Shown: positions 1 to 8,759, numbered from the stretch's first letter. The stretch: 35,552 nucleotides of DNA from Phocaeicola sp. (GCA_020026225.1 JAHHQU010000023.1:1-35552); one strand, 5' to 3'. Notes: a model not told the origin generated them from the sequence alone. Made by a program: numbers and translations.

Positions 1-47
1 AACTAAATTATTGAATATCAATAGATAAAGATGTTCTTAAGGGACGA

Positions 48-1583
48 CTATTTAGCGAAGCTGACAGCACGTGTTTCACGGATGACTGTAATCTTAACCT
101 GTCCTGGATAAGTCATTTCATCCTGAATCTTCTTGGCGATTTCAGTTGACAAGCTTTCAGTCTGTTTGTCGTCAATCTTGTCGGCACCAACGATGACACG
201 AAGTTCACGACCAGCCTGGATAGCATAAGTCTTGGTTACTCCAGGATAAGACATAGCCAACTGTTCCAAGTCATTCAAGCGCTTGATGTAAGCTTCAACG
301 ATTTCACGGCGAGCACCTGGGCGAGCACCGGAAATGGCGTCACAAACCTGAACGATAGGAGCCAACAAGGTGTTCATTTCGATTTCATCGTGGTGAGCAC
401 CGATTGCGTTGCAAATATCAGGTTTTTCCTTGTATTTCTCAGCCAATTTCATACCCAGCAATGCGTGTGGCAATTCTGGCTCTTCATCAGGCACCTTACC
501 TATATCATGCAACAGACCGGCACGTTTTGCCTTCTTTGGATTCAATCCCAGTTCAGAAGCCATCACAGCACAAAGGTTGGCTGTTTCGCGTGCATGCTGT
601 AACAAGTTCTGACCATAAGAAGAACGGTATTTCATCTTACCGATGATACGAATCAATTCAGGGTGCAAGCCGTGGATACCCAAGTCGATGGTAGTACGCT
701 TACCGGTTTCGATGATTTCATCTTCAACCTGTTTGCGGACTTTAGCAACCACTTCTTCGATACGAGCCGGATGGATACGACCGTCGGTAACCAACTGGTG
801 CAAAGCCAAACGGGCGATTTCACGTCTTACAGGGTCGAATGCAGAAAGAACGATAGCTTCAGGAGTATCATCAACTACAATTTCTACACCGGTAGCAGCT
901 TCCAAGGCACGGATGTTACGACCTTCACGACCGATGATACGACCCTTGATTTCGTCCGATTCAATGTGGAATACCGTTACAGAGTTTTCAATAGCAGTTT
1001 CTGTAGCTACACGCTGGATAGACTGAATCACGATACGTTTCGCTTCACGGTTGGCCGACAATTTGGCATCGTCCATGATATCGTTGATATATGATTGTGC
1101 CTGTGTCTTGGCTTCTTCCTTCAAAGATTCTACCAAGCGTTCTTTTGCCTCATCTGCAGAAAGTCCAGAAATGGTTTCCAACTTCACACGTTCCTGTGAC
1201 TGCAAGAAATCCAGTTCTTCCTTTTTCTTTTCTATGATTACCAGCTGAGCTTCCAGGTTTTCTTTGATGGCATCGTTTTCGCAGCGCTTGCGTTGAAGTT
1301 CTTCGTTTTTCTGTCCCAAGACCATTTCACGCTGCTTCAACTTGTTTTCAGCCTGTTGAATCTTTTGGTTACGAATGGCAACCTCTTTTTCCAAATCGGC
1401 TTTTTTGTTAAGGAATTTTTCTTTGACCTCCAAGAGCTTGTTCTTCTTAATCACTTCGGCTTCATTTTCAGCCTCCTTAATAATAGCATCATACTTTGTT
1501 TTCAAGCCATACTTGAAAAAACTATATGAGATTGCTCCTCCTACAAGGAACGCTACAACTGTTAATATTACTGTTAGCAACAT
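48..1583 (-). CDS. rny: Ribonuclease Y
   Basis: Membrane-anchored endoribonuclease that starts mRNA decay. With the start at 1583 the protein has 511 residues, the usual length. It shows an N-terminal transmembrane helix (about 1-20), a long charged coiled coil (about 25-160), a KH domain with GRIIGREGRN at 214-223, and an HD hydrolase domain with the metal-binding His359-Asp360 pair in LLHDIGKV. The reading frame is open upstream to 1622, but the added 13 residues would precede the membrane anchor and overlap the hairpin at 1610-1657, so I prefer MLLTVILTVV as the start. It is the last gene of a minus-strand unit behind the coiled-coil gene and zapA. Family assignment is secure; the start choice is inferred. 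Confidence 0.96.
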   Translation of the reverse strand: MLLTVILTVVAFLVGGAISYSFFKYGLKTKYDAIIKEAENEAEVIKKNKLLEVKEKFLNKKADLEKEVAIRNQKIQQAENKLKQREMVLGQKNEELQRKRCENDAIKENLEAQLVIIEKKKEELDFLQSQERVKLETISGLSADEAKERLVESLKEEAKTQAQSYINDIMDDAKLSANREAKRIVIQSIQRVATETAIENSVTVFHIESDEIKGRIIGREGRNIRALEAATGVEIVVDDTPEAIVLSAFDPVRREIARLALHQLVTDGRIHPARIEEVVAKVRKQVEDEIIETGKRTTIDLGIHGLHPELIRIIGKMKYRSSYGQNLLQHARETANLCAVMASELGLNPKKAKRAGLLHDIGKVPDEEPELPHALLGMKLAEKYKEKPDICNAIGAHHDEIEMNTLLAPIVQVCDAISGARPGARREIVEAYIKRLNDLEQLAMSYPGVTKTYAIQAGRELRVIVGADKIDDKQTESLSTEIAKKIQDEMTYPGQVKITVIRETRAVSFAK

Positions 1584-1603
1584 TTTAATAGAGTTTATAT
1601 AAA

Positions 1604-1683
1604 TAAAAAACGCACACTCCATAGGCTAACCGTTAAGTTAACTACAGACATGTGCGTGAATAGCTTCAAAGTGTTACCTAAGT
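1604..1683 (-). ncRNA. Hairpin RNA between zapA and rny; candidate 6S-like RNA or processed 3' end
   Basis: Read on the minus strand, ACGCACA (1651-1657) pairs perfectly with TGTGCGT (1610-1616). Inside an asymmetric internal loop a second helix forms, TAG/CTA plus TTAAC/GTTAG, around a TTAACG loop. A six-T run follows at once (1605-1610). A helix, internal bubble and terminal helix resemble a compact 6S RNA, and from memory a 6S-type RNA of Bacteroidetes is annotated near zapA/rny, but I cannot run the covariance model. The alternative is an intrinsic terminator or attenuator that reduces read-through from zapA into rny. The 5' end is not determined. Confidence 0.42.
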
Positions 1684-1980
1684 TTATTCCCTGTCTTTTT
1701 CAATGCAGTGATCAATGCATTCCTCCATCCTTTTCAAGATTTCCATATAAGGAGCCGTATCATTCCGGTGTTTCAGTGTCATATTTTCAAAGGCCAATTC
1801 TAAAGCAGCCATTGCCCAATGCTTCACTGGACCGAATTCGGGATATAATCTTCGGTATTTATTTAATTTATAGTCAATCTGTTTGGCAGCGTCACGGTAC
1901 AATAGCTCATCTTCGCGGGGGATGGTGAGTGGGTACTTTTCGTTGTCAATCAGCAGATGTATTTTCATTTTGTCGTTCAT
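1684..1980 (-). CDS. zapA: Cell division protein ZapA
   Basis: A 98-residue ZapA-family protein. ZapA binds FtsZ in the cytoplasm and cross-links protofilaments at the Z ring. The N-terminal part (MKIHLLIDNEKYPLTIPREDE) matches the family's beta-rich FtsZ-binding head, followed by the conserved region in which the protein lists its subunit residues (YRDAAKQIDYKLNKYRRLYP) and a C-terminal helix (WAMAALELAFENMTL onward) that forms the dimer coiled coil. Length is typical. MKIHLL, five codons in, is an alternative start. It lies 28 bp after the coiled-coil gene at 2009-2302 and upstream of rny, a layout common in Bacteroidetes, so the three are probably co-transcribed. Confidence 0.88.
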   Translation of the reverse strand: MNDKMKIHLLIDNEKYPLTIPREDELLYRDAAKQIDYKLNKYRRLYPEFGPVKHWAMAALELAFENMTLKHRNDTAPYMEILKRMEECIDHCIEKDRE

Positions 1981-2008
1981 AGATACATACGTTTACTCGT
2001 GAAAAACA

Positions 2009-2302
2009 TTATTCGTTCAGTAAAGCGATGCATTTGTCGACTTCACGCACAAGTCTCGCCAATCGTTGTTTCGTATCTTTGACTTCATTGTCATTGATAC
2101 TGATTATGCGAGCCATTTTTAAATTGGTATATTGTTCTTCTAATTCTTTCCGGCTATTTTCAATACGCTCTATTTCAGCTTCCTTTTCAGAAATCTGCAG
2201 TTTAAGTGAAGCATTTTCTTTTCTTGATTCTTCATACAGATAAATTAAATGTTTCAACTTGCCCTCGAAAGTATTCAATTGCTTTTTGTCTTCTTCAGTC
2301 AT
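2009..2302 (-). CDS. Small coiled-coil protein upstream of zapA
   Basis: A 97-residue cytoplasmic protein with no signal peptide or membrane segment. Residues about 5-65 are heptad-like and rich in Glu, Lys and Leu (KLKHLIYLYEESRKENASLK, then ISEKEAEIERIENSRKELEE), a clear coiled coil. The C-terminal third (ARIISINDNEVKDTKQRLAR followed by LVREVDKCIALLN) looks like a conserved amphipathic tail. It is the first gene of the unit, 14-20 nt downstream of a predicted start site, and 28 bp ahead of zapA. Size, coiled-coil form and position suggest a ZapB-like partner of ZapA, but that is inference from context; no motif proves it. I cannot assign a named family. Confidence 0.8.
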   Translation of the reverse strand: MTEEDKKQLNTFEGKLKHLIYLYEESRKENASLKLQISEKEAEIERIENSRKELEEQYTNLKMARIISINDNEVKDTKQRLARLVREVDKCIALLNE

Positions 2303-2322
2303 TTGTATACCAAAAATCTACA

Positions 2323-2353
2323 CAAATATACTATGTTGGGTTGATAATTGAAA
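2323..2353 (-). promoter_or_regulatory. Promoter of the coiled-coil/zapA/rny unit
   Basis: On the minus strand TATATTTG (2323-2330) matches the Bacteroides -7 consensus TAnnTTTG exactly, with a TTTC-like -33 element (2350-2353) 19 nt upstream. The predicted start site near 2316 gives a leader of about 14 nt. Confidence 0.6.
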
Positions 2354-2584
2354 ATATTTCGACCAGATTTTTACGGCTGAAAACCTTTTTCTTTTGTTCT
2401 TTATTGTTATAAAAACCTTTTTTTCTTTATTTTATGTTGTTCGACATAAGAAGCGTTCTGCAAACCTTTAGTATCGTTTCATTTTTTTTTTGTTGTTTCT
2501 TCCTTCATAAACAGAATATCTATTTTATGGAAATCTCGTTTTTGCAAGTGACTTCTTATCACTTGTTAGTTTTGAAGAAAAAAT

Positions 2585-2690
2585 CCAAATTCTGCAAGCT
2601 GATGCTAAATTCGTGCCACTATAAATATGCGCAAAGTCTCTCTTCTCTTCTCTTTACGGAAAATATTAGTAAACTGAGCGTTTAAATAAA
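2585..2690 (-). repeat. Repeat copy A, possible IS1380-family end remnant
   Basis: This stretch aligns with 7912-8010: both begin with CC, share GCAAGCTGATGC exactly (2594-2605 and 7922-7933), then share interrupted blocks such as AATATGC, TCTTTAC and TTAAATAA in the same order and spacing. Copy B directly follows the 3' end of a decayed IS1380-type transposase on the minus strand, so A is probably the matching end of another lost copy. The alternative is a duplicated regulatory region of the susC locus. Confidence 0.5.
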
Positions 2691-2716
2691 TTTTTAACAT
2701 TATTTAATAGTAAATT

Positions 2717-2747
2717 CTTGCTTATTTAAAATAAAAATAAATCTTTG
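2717..2747 (+). promoter_or_regulatory. Candidate promoter of the first susC
   Basis: CTTG (2717-2720), a 19-nt gap and AATCTTTG (2740-2747) each differ from the Bacteroides -33/-7 consensus at one base. The predicted start near 2754 implies a leader of about 370 nt. A regulated susC promoter is often imperfect, but this call is weak. Confidence 0.35.
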
Positions 2748-3125
2748 CAAAAAAACATTCTTTATGTAAAGAAAACTAATAGAACCTAAATTCATGTAAA
2801 CCTATTGGTGGAATTAATTTGTAAATAGGATTAGCTATAATCATTTGTATGATTTCACTCCTGTAGTCAAAGAAGTGTTAATGTAAGATTCTTTTATAAA
2901 TATGATATCATATAATATAAATTGATAACAAAACGACAATAGTTACTCGAATAAAAGTCAAATTAATTCCGTCAACGCGTTATATTAATATGTCATACAG
3001 AATAACACTTTAAAAATATATAGTTAATAGAGTTTATATAGAATAAGAAGTAGTGTGATTGAAAATCAGTACTCTAAAACCTTATTCGATATATTGTCTA
3101 ATCTTAAAATAACAACCTTAATTAA

Positions 3126-6100
3126 ATGGAGAAACATCTGTCTTTATGTCCCAATCGGGAATTGAATCGAAATTTTTCCAAGACCAGACTAATCATGAAG
3201 AACGGAACTTTGTGTTTATGTTTGTCTTTATGTGCAGGAGCAATGTATCCTAGTTATATGAATGCTATGGGTGCTGATTCGACTGAAATCAATCTCACAC
3301 AAGAACAAAAAATGAAAGTTTCAGGTCAAGTAGTAGATGCTACAGGAATGCCTATCATTGGTGCTAATGTGGTAGAAAAAGGTACGTTGAACGGTACCAT
3401 TACTGATTTGGACGGTAACTTCTCATTGGAAGTGAATCCGGGAGCTGTTTTACTTGTTTCCTTTATCGGTTACAATGAACAGACTGTTCCAGTGGGCGAC
3501 CAGAAAGTATTTAAGTTGCGCTTGACTGAAGATACTCAACGCTTGGAAGAAGTAGTAGTAGTAGGTTATGGAACACAGAAGAAAGTGAACTTGACCGGCT
3601 CTGTAAGTAACGTGAAAGCCGATTTGATGGAAAACCGTACTTCATCCAGCCCAGTGAACATGTTGACCGGTAACGTTGCTGGTGTTACCATTGTCCAAAA
3701 CTCAGGCCAACCAGGTGCCGATACCGGTACACTGCGTGTCCGTGGTGTGGGTACATTGGGTAACTCTGAAGCTATGGTCATTGTAGATGGTGTGGAATCT
3801 TCTATGAATAATGTCGATCCGAATGATATTGAGAACATTTCTGTATTGAAAGATGCTGCCGCTTCTTCTATCTATGGTGTGCGTGCTGCCAATGGCGTAA
3901 TCTTGATAACTACCAAGAAAGGTAAGGTAGGTCATCCAGTCGTTTCTTATAACGCTTATGTGGGTTGGCAGAACGAAACCCGTATGCCAAAATACTTGAA
4001 TTCCTATGAATATGGCAAGCTGATTAACGAGGCTTATACCAACGATGGATTGAAACCGTTGTATTCTGAAGAACAGTTGGAAAAATTCCGTAACCATTCT
4101 GATATGGATCATTACGGTGACAGCAACTGGTTGGGCGAACTGCTCAGCGAAAATGGTTTCTTCCATAACCACCACTTGAGTGTGAATGGAGGTACCAAGG
4201 ATATCCGTTATTCTATTTCATTCGGTTACCACGATAAGAATGGTTTGATTCCGAATACGAATTACAACAAGTTCAACGTCCGTTCTAATATTGATGCCAA
4301 AATCAATAACCGTTTGGACATCTCTTTGAATTTGTCAGCATACCGTAGCCGCCAGGCTGAACCTGCCGAAGGTATGGCCAACATCATTCACTATGCATTC
4401 CGTGAAACTCCGGTCACTCCAATCCAGTTCTCCAATGGCAATTATGGCTTGTTCAAGAACGAACATAACTCTGTTGCTGCTGCACGCAACAGCGGTTTGA
4501 CGAAGAATTACAACAATAACTTCGTGGGCAGCGCTTCTTTCGGTTACAAGATCATTGACGGATTGACTTTGAGAGGTAACGCTTCTTCAACTTTCAATTT
4601 GGCCGATACTCATTCTTTCTTGCATAGCATGAAGTTCTACAACGCAGACTCTCCAGATCCTATCAAGAATACACGTAGCCAGGTAGTTGACCAGGATAAC
4701 AAGATGCTCGAAGTGAACCTGCAGGCTTTCTTGGATTATGCGAAGACCTTTGGAAAGCATGATGTAAAGGCTTTGTTGGGTTACTCTCAGTTGTATAATC
4801 AGGTGAAGATTGTCAATGCCAGCCGTAAAGATCTTCCGATGAACAACAACTTGGGCGAATTGAATGCCGGTGGGCCGAATACTCAGGAAAATGGCGGAAC
4901 CAAATTGGAATACGCATTACGTTCTGTATTTGCTCGTGTAAACTACGCATACGATAACCGTTACTTGTTGGAAGCCAATGTACGTTACGATGGTACTTCT
5001 CGTTTCCCTAAGGACAAACGTTTCGGTGCATTCCCTTCATTCTCTGCTGCATGGCGTATTTCTGAAGAAGATTTTTTCAACGTTTCTTGGATGGACAACT
5101 TGAAGATCCGTGCATCTTGGGGTATGTTGGGTAACCAGGAAATCGGTGACTATGCATTCTATAATACTTACCTCTTCGGTCAGAACTATAGCTTCGGCAA
5201 CGTATTGGCTCCAGGTGTTTCTATCAACAGCACTATGGCCAACACCCATATCACTTGGGAAAAGACAGACCAGTTGGACTTGGGTATCGATGCTGAGTTC
5301 TTCGGTGGCAAGTTGGGATTCGTAGGTGACTTTTTCGTGAAGAATACCAAGGATATCTTGTTGCAGCTTCCTATTCCTTCTATCGTAGGTGTTGAACCTC
5401 CTATGCAGAATGCTGGTAAGGTGCGCAATACAGGTTTCGAACTTCAGTTGACTCACAACAATCAGGTGAACGATTTCCGTTATAACTTGACTGCCAACTT
5501 CAGTTATGTGAAGAATGAAATTACTGACTTGAGCGGTGGTGATACTCCGGGACGTTCAGTAGGTGACCCTATTAATAATATCTATGGTTTGGTTTGTGAA
5601 GGTATTTTCCAGGATCAGAAAGAAATTGACGCACATGCTCCTCAGGTATGGGGCGCTAAACCGGGCGACTTGAAATATGCTGATTTGGACAAGAATGGAG
5701 TGGTAGACCACAATGACCGCAAGTCTTTGGGTTCTTACTTCCCGAAAATCAACTTCGGCTTGCGTATCGGTATGGAATACAAGGGCTTCGATTTCTCTGC
5801 TTTGATGCAAGGTGCTGCAGCCGTTAAGGGTATCGTGAAACCTGAAATCGGCCGTGCTTTCTATAATGGTGGTAAGGCTACAGAAGAACACTTGGACCGT
5901 TGGACTCCGGAAAACAGAGATGCATCTCAGCCACGTGTTTCTATGCGTGAAGCTAACAGAAACTGGAATACTTCTTCTTTCTGGGCTCAGGATGCTTCTT
6001 ACCTCAAGATGAGAAATATGCAGATTGGTTACACATTCCCGAAATCTATCTTGGGTAATTCAGGAATTTCTCGTTTGAGATTCTATTGCAGTATTGATAA

Positions 6101-6224
6101 CTTGTTTACTATCACAGGATTTAACGGAGCTGATCCGGAAGCTACCTTCTTGAACAATGGTTCTAGAGGAAGTTATTATCCTTTGACTCGTAATTACTCA
6201 TTCGGTGTTAATCTTTCATTTTAA
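3126..6224 (+). CDS. SusC-like TonB-dependent outer-membrane transporter (pair 1)
   Basis: A 1032-residue SusC/RagA-family receptor that imports oligosaccharides or similar ligands across the outer membrane with TonB energy. A long basic N-region precedes the hydrophobic signal segment (about 24-50). A carboxypeptidase-regulatory-like domain follows (about 65-133, with GxVxD, GANV, G..TDLDGNFS), then the TonB-box region EEVVVVGYGT at 141-150, the plug (about 155-265, ending GVRAANGVILITTKKG) and a 22-strand-type barrel ending in FGVNLSF with the terminal Phe typical of outer-membrane proteins. There is no N-terminal STN signalling domain, so anti-sigma/ECF control is not expected. The SusD partner starts 17 bp downstream. 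The substrate is not shown by the sequence; the GH29 gene nearby suggests a fucosylated glycan. Confidence 0.95.
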   Translation: MEKHLSLCPNRELNRNFSKTRLIMKNGTLCLCLSLCAGAMYPSYMNAMGADSTEINLTQEQKMKVSGQVVDATGMPIIGANVVEKGTLNGTITDLDGNFSLEVNPGAVLLVSFIGYNEQTVPVGDQKVFKLRLTEDTQRLEEVVVVGYGTQKKVNLTGSVSNVKADLMENRTSSSPVNMLTGNVAGVTIVQNSGQPGADTGTLRVRGVGTLGNSEAMVIVDGVESSMNNVDPNDIENISVLKDAAASSIYGVRAANGVILITTKKGKVGHPVVSYNAYVGWQNETRMPKYLNSYEYGKLINEAYTNDGLKPLYSEEQLEKFRNHSDMDHYGDSNWLGELLSENGFFHNHHLSVNGGTKDIRYSISFGYHDKNGLIPNTNYNKFNVRSNIDAKINNRLDISLNLSAYRSRQAEPAEGMANIIHYAFRETPVTPIQFSNGNYGLFKNEHNSVAAARNSGLTKNYNNNFVGSASFGYKIIDGLTLRGNASSTFNLADTHSFLHSMKFYNADSPDPIKNTRSQVVDQDNKMLEVNLQAFLDYAKTFGKHDVKALLGYSQLYNQVKIVNASRKDLPMNNNLGELNAGGPNTQENGGTKLEYALRSVFARVNYAYDNRYLLEANVRYDGTSRFPKDKRFGAFPSFSAAWRISEEDFFNVSWMDNLKIRASWGMLGNQEIGDYAFYNTYLFGQNYSFGNVLAPGVSINSTMANTHITWEKTDQLDLGIDAEFFGGKLGFVGDFFVKNTKDILLQLPIPSIVGVEPPMQNAGKVRNTGFELQLTHNNQVNDFRYNLTANFSYVKNEITDLSGGDTPGRSVGDPINNIYGLVCEGIFQDQKEIDAHAPQVWGAKPGDLKYADLDKNGVVDHNDRKSLGSYFPKINFGLRIGMEYKGFDFSALMQGAAAVKGIVKPEIGRAFYNGGKATEEHLDRWTPENRDASQPRVSMREANRNWNTSSFWAQDASYLKMRNMQIGYTFPKSILGNSGISRLRFYCSIDNLFTITGFNGADPEATFLNNGSRGSYYPLTRNYSFGVNLSF

Positions 6225-6241
6225 AAAAAACTAGTAGACTT

Positions 6242-7771
6242 ATGAAATTCAAATATATATTTGTATCATGTTTGTCGCTGATGGCAGTTAGCTGTAACGA
6301 CAGTTTCTTGGAACGTCTTCCACAAGATCAGCTGGCCGATGAATCTTATTGGTCAGAAGGAGAAGATGCTGTGAAATATACCACTGGCATTTATCGTTAC
6401 ATGACTCAGCCGGGTAACCACATGGTGATGCTGGATGCTTATACTGATAATGCTGTGCCTGTGCATGTTGGTGCTGAACAAGGTCAGATTTCTGCTTGTC
6501 AGGCTACTTCTACCAACCCTCACTTTGCCCAGGTTTGGAGCGATGCTTACAATGGTATCCGCCGCTGTAACATTTTCTTGGCAAATATCAGTCGTGTCAA
6601 CATGAACGAAGAACAGCGTGCTGCGTTGACAGGTGAAGTGGAATTCTTGCGTGCTTATTTCCATGCTACATTGTTGAAGTTCTATGGTGGTGTGCCTATC
6701 CTTACAAAGGCATTGGAACTGAATGAAGCAATCCCTGCCAGAAAGACAGAAGAAGAAGTCTATAACTTCGTTGTCACTGAATGTGACAAGGCCATTGAAA
6801 AATTGCCGGTTGATGCCAGTGAAGTAGGTCGTGCCACAAAAGGTGCCGCTTTGGCATTGAAGGCTCACATCGCTTATTTGATGCACAGATACGATGTTGC
6901 CAAAGATGCAGCCAAGAAGATTATGGATATGGGCAAGTATGAATTGTATCCTGATTACGCTGGCTTGTTCGCCAAAGCAAACGAAAACAACTGCGAAGTG
7001 ATTTTCGACCATCAGTTCATGGATAATGCAGTGGATCCGCTGGATACTGGTAGCTGGGTAGACCAGTTCTTTGCTCCGGTTGATTTCGGTGGTTGGGAAG
7101 CTCTTTCTCCAACACAGGATTTGGTTGATACTTATGAATGTATCGATGGCAAGTCTATTGAAGATTCTCCACTTTATGATGCTTCCAAACCGTTTGAAAA
7201 CCGTGACCCTCGTTTGGCTGCCTCTATCTTGAGACACGGATCTAAGTTTGGTCCTATCACTTTCGATTCAAGAAATATGGGTGACGGTAACCATACACGT
7301 ACCGGTTACAGCATCCGAAAGGTTGTGGATGAAACAAACTATGGTTGCAATTATTGGGGTGCTTTGAACTATATTTTGTTCCGTTATGCTGAAGTCATGT
7401 TGATTTATGCAGAGTCTGTTAATGAATTGGAAGGACCTACTGCTGAAGTTTACAATCAAGTAAATGCTATTCGTAAACGTGCTGGTGTAGCAGAACTTAC
7501 TGCAGGCTTGAACAAGGACCAAATGCGTGACGCTATACGTCATGAACGTCGTGTGGAATTCACTTTCGAAGGTATCCATTTATTTGAAACTCGTAGCTGG
7601 AGAACCACTGAAGCTTGTGTAAACAAACCTGTTTACGGTATGACTTCTACAGGCGAAAAGATCTTGGTAGAACAGAGAAAATTTAATCCTGAAAAAGATT
7701 ATCTTTGGGGCATCCCTCAAGATGACATTGATTTGTCAAAGGGTACATTGAAGAATAATCCGGGTTATTAA
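6242..7771 (+). CDS. SusD-like surface glycan-binding lipoprotein (pair 1)
   Basis: A 509-residue RagB/SusD-family lipoprotein that caps the SusC barrel and captures ligand at the cell surface. The signal peptide ends in MAVSC with Cys18 as the lipidation site; acidic residues follow closely (NDSFLE), as in exported surface lipoproteins. The N-terminal motif FLERLPQDQLADESYW, the TPR-like helices around 100-230 (EFLRAYFHATLLKFYGGVP) and the C-terminal block RHERRVEFTFEGIHLFETRSW, with an ending DIDLSKGTLKNNPGY, are all family hallmarks. It is 17 bp from susC and surely in the same operon, with a hairpin just after its stop codon. Confidence 0.95.
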   Translation: MKFKYIFVSCLSLMAVSCNDSFLERLPQDQLADESYWSEGEDAVKYTTGIYRYMTQPGNHMVMLDAYTDNAVPVHVGAEQGQISACQATSTNPHFAQVWSDAYNGIRRCNIFLANISRVNMNEEQRAALTGEVEFLRAYFHATLLKFYGGVPILTKALELNEAIPARKTEEEVYNFVVTECDKAIEKLPVDASEVGRATKGAALALKAHIAYLMHRYDVAKDAAKKIMDMGKYELYPDYAGLFAKANENNCEVIFDHQFMDNAVDPLDTGSWVDQFFAPVDFGGWEALSPTQDLVDTYECIDGKSIEDSPLYDASKPFENRDPRLAASILRHGSKFGPITFDSRNMGDGNHTRTGYSIRKVVDETNYGCNYWGALNYILFRYAEVMLIYAESVNELEGPTAEVYNQVNAIRKRAGVAELTAGLNKDQMRDAIRHERRVEFTFEGIHLFETRSWRTTEACVNKPVYGMTSTGEKILVEQRKFNPEKDYLWGIPQDDIDLSKGTLKNNPGY

Positions 7772-7784
7772 AGATAAATGTAGT

Positions 7785-7814
7785 AGGTAGATTGGCTGTG
7801 AAGCTAGTCTACCT
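7785..7814 (+). terminator. Hairpin after the first SusCD pair
   Basis: AGGTAGATTGGCT (7785-7797) pairs over 13 positions, including G-T wobbles, with 7802-7814 around a GTGA tetraloop. Only a broken T run follows (aattgaatttt), so it may be a weak terminator or an mRNA-stabilising 3' hairpin. Confidence 0.6.
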
Positions 7815-7911
7815 AATTGAATTTTAGTGTTGATCTAAAATGTTTTATCGGTATTGATACGAACACATTTTTGAAAATACGCTTTGTTCATGATGGCTGT
7901 TTTTTCTTAAT

Positions 7912-8010
7912 CCTGATTTTCGCAAGCTGATGCAAATTTCATGACATTATTAATATGCACGGAGTTTTTCTATTCTTTACAGGATATATTTGTATGATGA
8001 GTGATTAAAT
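7912..8010 (-). repeat. Repeat copy B, probable 3' end of the IS1380 relic
   Basis: It starts with CCTGATTTTCGCAAGCTGAT and matches copy A at 2585-2690 in blocks over about 100 nt. Being at the 3' side of the minus-strand transposase relic and starting with CC fits the end of an IS1380-family element. No matching inverted end could be found by eye near 8760-8850, so the other end is lost or too decayed. Confidence 0.5.
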
Positions 8011-8239
8011 AAGCATTTTGTGCATAGCTTCCACTTACCCGCAAAGCGACTTGAGACAATGCGTTATAACAATAACAAACAAAAAATCAAGGATTAGTCG
8101 TAGTCCATATTAACGACTCTTGAGTATGCAAAATTTTGCAGTGTATATATGGTGTCTGTAGATTTTGGATATTTTGATTCATTTGATAGCAATGGAAATG
8201 TACTTGAATACAAAAAATGATACGATTCGTTACGGACAG

Positions 8240-8759
8240 TCAAAAATCTTTTATGTTTATTTTCCGAATGATTGTCTTGTAAAAGTTTCTTATCAGCACT
8301 GTCACCAGAAGATAAACTGCATTTTTTGACATGAAGTATTTAGGCAGACGTTTTGAACAACAAGTACGTATGATTCTATTTTCTACAGTCATTGAGTACT
8401 GTTCGAGTTCAAATCCGTTGATTGTTTCTGCTCTCCATTCTTTGAGAATGGACATGTCATCATAAAAGGCTGGGTATCTGTTTGAGCGGATATAGAAATG
8501 GTTGCAGTGAGCCTTCATCATGCATGCGCTGTTTATGCGGATGCCGTAATTTCCCAGTCCGGTAAAGATTCTCTACAGAAAATAAAGAATAAGCACATGA
8601 GAAACGGAGTATTTCACTATAGCTGTAGCTGAATGGCTGGCAGCGGTTTCTTGACGTTGAATCAATCACTTTGGCTAAAAGAGTTTCGAATTGCTCCATA
8701 ATGGAAAATATTCAGCCAAAAGGTGTTATTTGTTCAGGTTTTATTTGTATATTAGCTAT
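8240..8759 (-). pseudogene. Decayed IS1380-family transposase
   Basis: The minus strand keeps recognisable pieces of a Bacteroides IS1380-type transposase, intact length about 430 residues. The start codon at 8757-8759 has become ATA. ANIQIKPEQITPFG then meets a stop where the family has PFGGIFS, and continues in frame as IFSIMEQFETLLAKVIDST. SYSYSEILR follows, then a large deletion, then GIRIN joined in another frame to KAHCNHFYIRSNRYPAFYDD, and finally KRLPKYFMSKNAVYLLVTVL with RNFYKTII. The middle catalytic part is gone. Possible further traces (FAGKW, compare VPAKW) reach 7977. The family match is from memory of intact copies. It cannot transpose. Confidence 0.82.

Larger units (their letters stand above)
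2303..3125. other. Intergenic region between zapA unit and first susC
   Basis: About 820 bp of AT-rich DNA without a convincing gene. It holds the minus-strand promoter at 2323-2353, a decayed repeat at 2585-2690 that also occurs beyond the SusCD pair, and a weak plus-strand promoter at 2717-2747. The remaining 370 bp up to 3126 would be a long susC leader; I see no strong stem-loop in it. A chance open frame at 2434-2685 lies across the repeat and has no protein-like features. Confidence 0.7.

Noticed and set aside
2434..2685. 83-codon plus-strand reading frame
   Set aside because: Low-complexity, Phe/Ser/Leu-rich translation of AT-rich DNA; it overlaps repeat copy A and has no promoter or conserved features.
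6353..7237. 294-codon antisense frame in the first susD
   Set aside because: Shadow of the susD coding frame; Cys/His/Phe-rich composition and no family motifs.
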